DNA of 64,000 nt from Legionella sheltonii (GTDB lineage: Bacteria; Pseudomonadota; Gammaproteobacteria; Legionellales; Legionellaceae), in assembly GCF_026191355.1 (NCBI RefSeq), contig NZ_JAPHOQ010000015.1, forward strand, positions 62,001 through 126,000, in the 5' to 3' direction. A program made the position numbers and the translations under genes. How positions within the stretch are numbered: position 1 is the stretch's first letter; each line of letters starts with the position of its first letter. This document shows, piece after piece, positions 62,902-64,000 of the stretch. Under the pieces are notes generated by a model, which saw only the letters and a program-made list of their open reading frames with translations, did no database searches and was not told where the DNA came from.

Positions 62902-64000
62902 ATGAACAAAATATTTAAATGTCTAAGCATAATCCTTATTACGCTCCTTGTCAGCGCCTATCTGATATTATTTTTTTTACCTAAACCCATCCTACTGGAG
63001 GGAACAAGTTTTTCCAAAGCAGTTTATGACGAACACAATAAATTATTAAGGTTAACATTGAGTCAGGATGAGAAATACCGACTGTTTACACCTTTGTCAG
63101 GTATATCAAAGCAGCTTATTGAAGCAACCTTATTGCAAGAAGACCAATATTTTTATTGGCATTATGGAGTCAATCCTTGGGCAACAATGAAAGCCATATG
63201 GCAAACGTATGGTGCCCAATCACGAAGGGTAGGTGCCTCAACGATTACCATGCAAGTGGCGCGAATGCGTTATGGTATGAATTCAAAAAAAATCTCAGGA
63301 AAGTTATTACAAATCATCCGTGCGATACAAATTGAAATGCATTATAGCAAAGAGCAAATTCTGGAAGCTTATTTAAATTTGGCACCCTATGGTGGCAATG
63401 TTGAAGGAGTAGGTGCTGCAAGTTTGGTTTATTTTGGTACACCAGCACATAAAATTACTTTGCCGCAATCCTTGACCCTAAGCATCATTCCTCAAAATCC
63501 AGGTAAAAGGACACCAAACAATAAAGAGTTAAAACAAATTCGGGAGCACTTGTTGGGCCGCTGGTTAAACAAACATCCAGAAGATCTTAACAAAAAAGCA
63601 ATGTTTGCATTGCCTTTAGTGATGCAAAACACTCATATGCTTCCTTTTAATGCACCACATTTTGTAAATAAAATTTTATCTGAAGCATCAAAAAAACAGC
63701 AAAGCATTGATACAACCTTGGATTATCGTACGCAAATGATTATTGAACGCATTACGCATCATTATCTTGCGAGAAAGAAGGGAATCGGAGTAAATAACGC
63801 AGCTGTTTTACTTTTAGATACTCGCGATATGGGTATAAAGGGAATGTTGGGATCTGCTGATTTTTTCAATACCAGTATCAGCGGACAAATTAATGGTACA
63901 GAGGTCAAGCGATCACCTGGGTCCACCTTAAAGCCATTTATCTATGGATTAGCTTTGGATCAGGGCTTAATTCATCCAGATACTGTTTTAAAAGATGTGC
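62902..64000 (+). CDS. pbpC: Penicillin-binding protein 1C, N-terminal part
   Basis: The first 366 codons are in the window and the gene continues beyond 64000. An N-terminal TM helix (CLSIILITLLVSAYLILFFL) precedes the glycosyltransferase 51 domain: ATLLQEDQYFYWHYGVNPWA (catalytic Glu in QEDQ), ASTITMQVARMRYG and LNLAPYGGNVEGVGAASLVY. The transpeptidase domain starts near 270 and contains the active Ser in RSPGSTLKPFIYGLALDQG (SxxK). It polymerises and cross-links peptidoglycan, probably in repair together with the A2M encoded next to it. No ribosome site is obvious before the ATG at 62902. Confidence 0.93.
   Translation, partial: MNKIFKCLSIILITLLVSAYLILFFLPKPILLEGTSFSKAVYDEHNKLLRLTLSQDEKYRLFTPLSGISKQLIEATLLQEDQYFYWHYGVNPWATMKAIWQTYGAQSRRVGASTITMQVARMRYGMNSKKISGKLLQIIRAIQIEMHYSKEQILEAYLNLAPYGGNVEGVGAASLVYFGTPAHKITLPQSLTLSIIPQNPGKRTPNNKELKQIREHLLGRWLNKHPEDLNKKAMFALPLVMQNTHMLPFNAPHFVNKILSEASKKQQSIDTTLDYRTQMIIERITHHYLARKKGIGVNNAAVLLLDTRDMGIKGMLGSADFFNTSISGQINGTEVKRSPGSTLKPFIYGLALDQGLIHPDTVLKDV

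Noticed and set aside
1-64000. CRISPR array, tRNA or rRNA
   Set aside because: No regularly spaced direct repeats and no cloverleaf or rRNA-like sequence were found by eye.

Overview
The window looks like a chromosome segment of a Legionella species. It is AT-rich. It carries the FmdB-DUF502-AspS gene order, the pilBCD cluster, a phasin, and several ankyrin-repeat, coiled-coil or effector-like proteins with acidic C-termini. At least two effector-like genes are preceded by sequences matching, as I remember it, the Legionella PmrA consensus (two 9-mers of the type cTTAATATT separated by 2 bp). No rRNA, tRNA or CRISPR was seen. The species cannot be fixed from the sequence alone.

Layout. 1-6.3 kb is core: the tail of an FmdB protein, DUF502, aspS, a large MscS/MscK-type channel and mutH. 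6.4-11 kb holds a two-TM unknown, an 807-aa ankyrin protein and a phasin with a histone-H1-like tail. 11.5-14.3 kb holds an amidase, a Spy/CpxP-like protein and an EAL-domain gene cut off by an IS. 14.3-22.2 kb is a mobile block: two identical IS3-family copies in opposite orientation enclose the tail of an N-type ATPase operon (truncated atpF, intact atpA and atpG), and an IS66-family element with a clean 8-bp target duplication sits in the right arm. Without the IS66, the outer 1,381 bp on each side form one large inverted repeat. 22.4-33 kb is accessory: a DUF5630-like protein, a 692-aa two-Rossmann protein with a PmrA box, a WYL regulator, a broken aldo/keto reductase, EVE and GyrI-like proteins, an SDR, and a 1,125-aa protein with three GSYIY repeats, a CX5R motif and a coiled coil.

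33-49 kb is mixed core and accessory: an RlmM-like methyltransferase, several SDRs, an HPF/cold-shock fusion paired with a CBS protein, an AGMO-like hydroxylase with a HAD phosphatase, pilB-pilC-pilD, a YafS-like methyltransferase, DUF1820 with a phosphoribosyltransferase, and a GNAT-like protein. 49-64 kb has an M1 aminopeptidase with an altered GAMEN box, a 2H phosphoesterase-like protein with an E-rich tail, a GAF-adenylate cyclase, two neighbouring proteins with a permuted papain-like His...Asn-Cys pattern (one under a PmrA box), a YqhA protein, and an alpha-2-macroglobulin divergent from pbpC, which runs off the window.

Genes likely to work together are pilB/pilC/pilD (type IV pilus assembly, with PilD also serving type II secretion), A2M/PBP1C (periplasmic protease defence and peptidoglycan repair), HPF/CBS (ribosome hibernation or stress), and the PmrA-boxed genes (candidate Dot/Icm effectors). 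The best leads for something new are the 1,125-aa CX5R protein, the paired permuted-papain proteins, the 692-aa dinucleotide-binding protein, and the palindromic IS/N-ATPase rearrangement.
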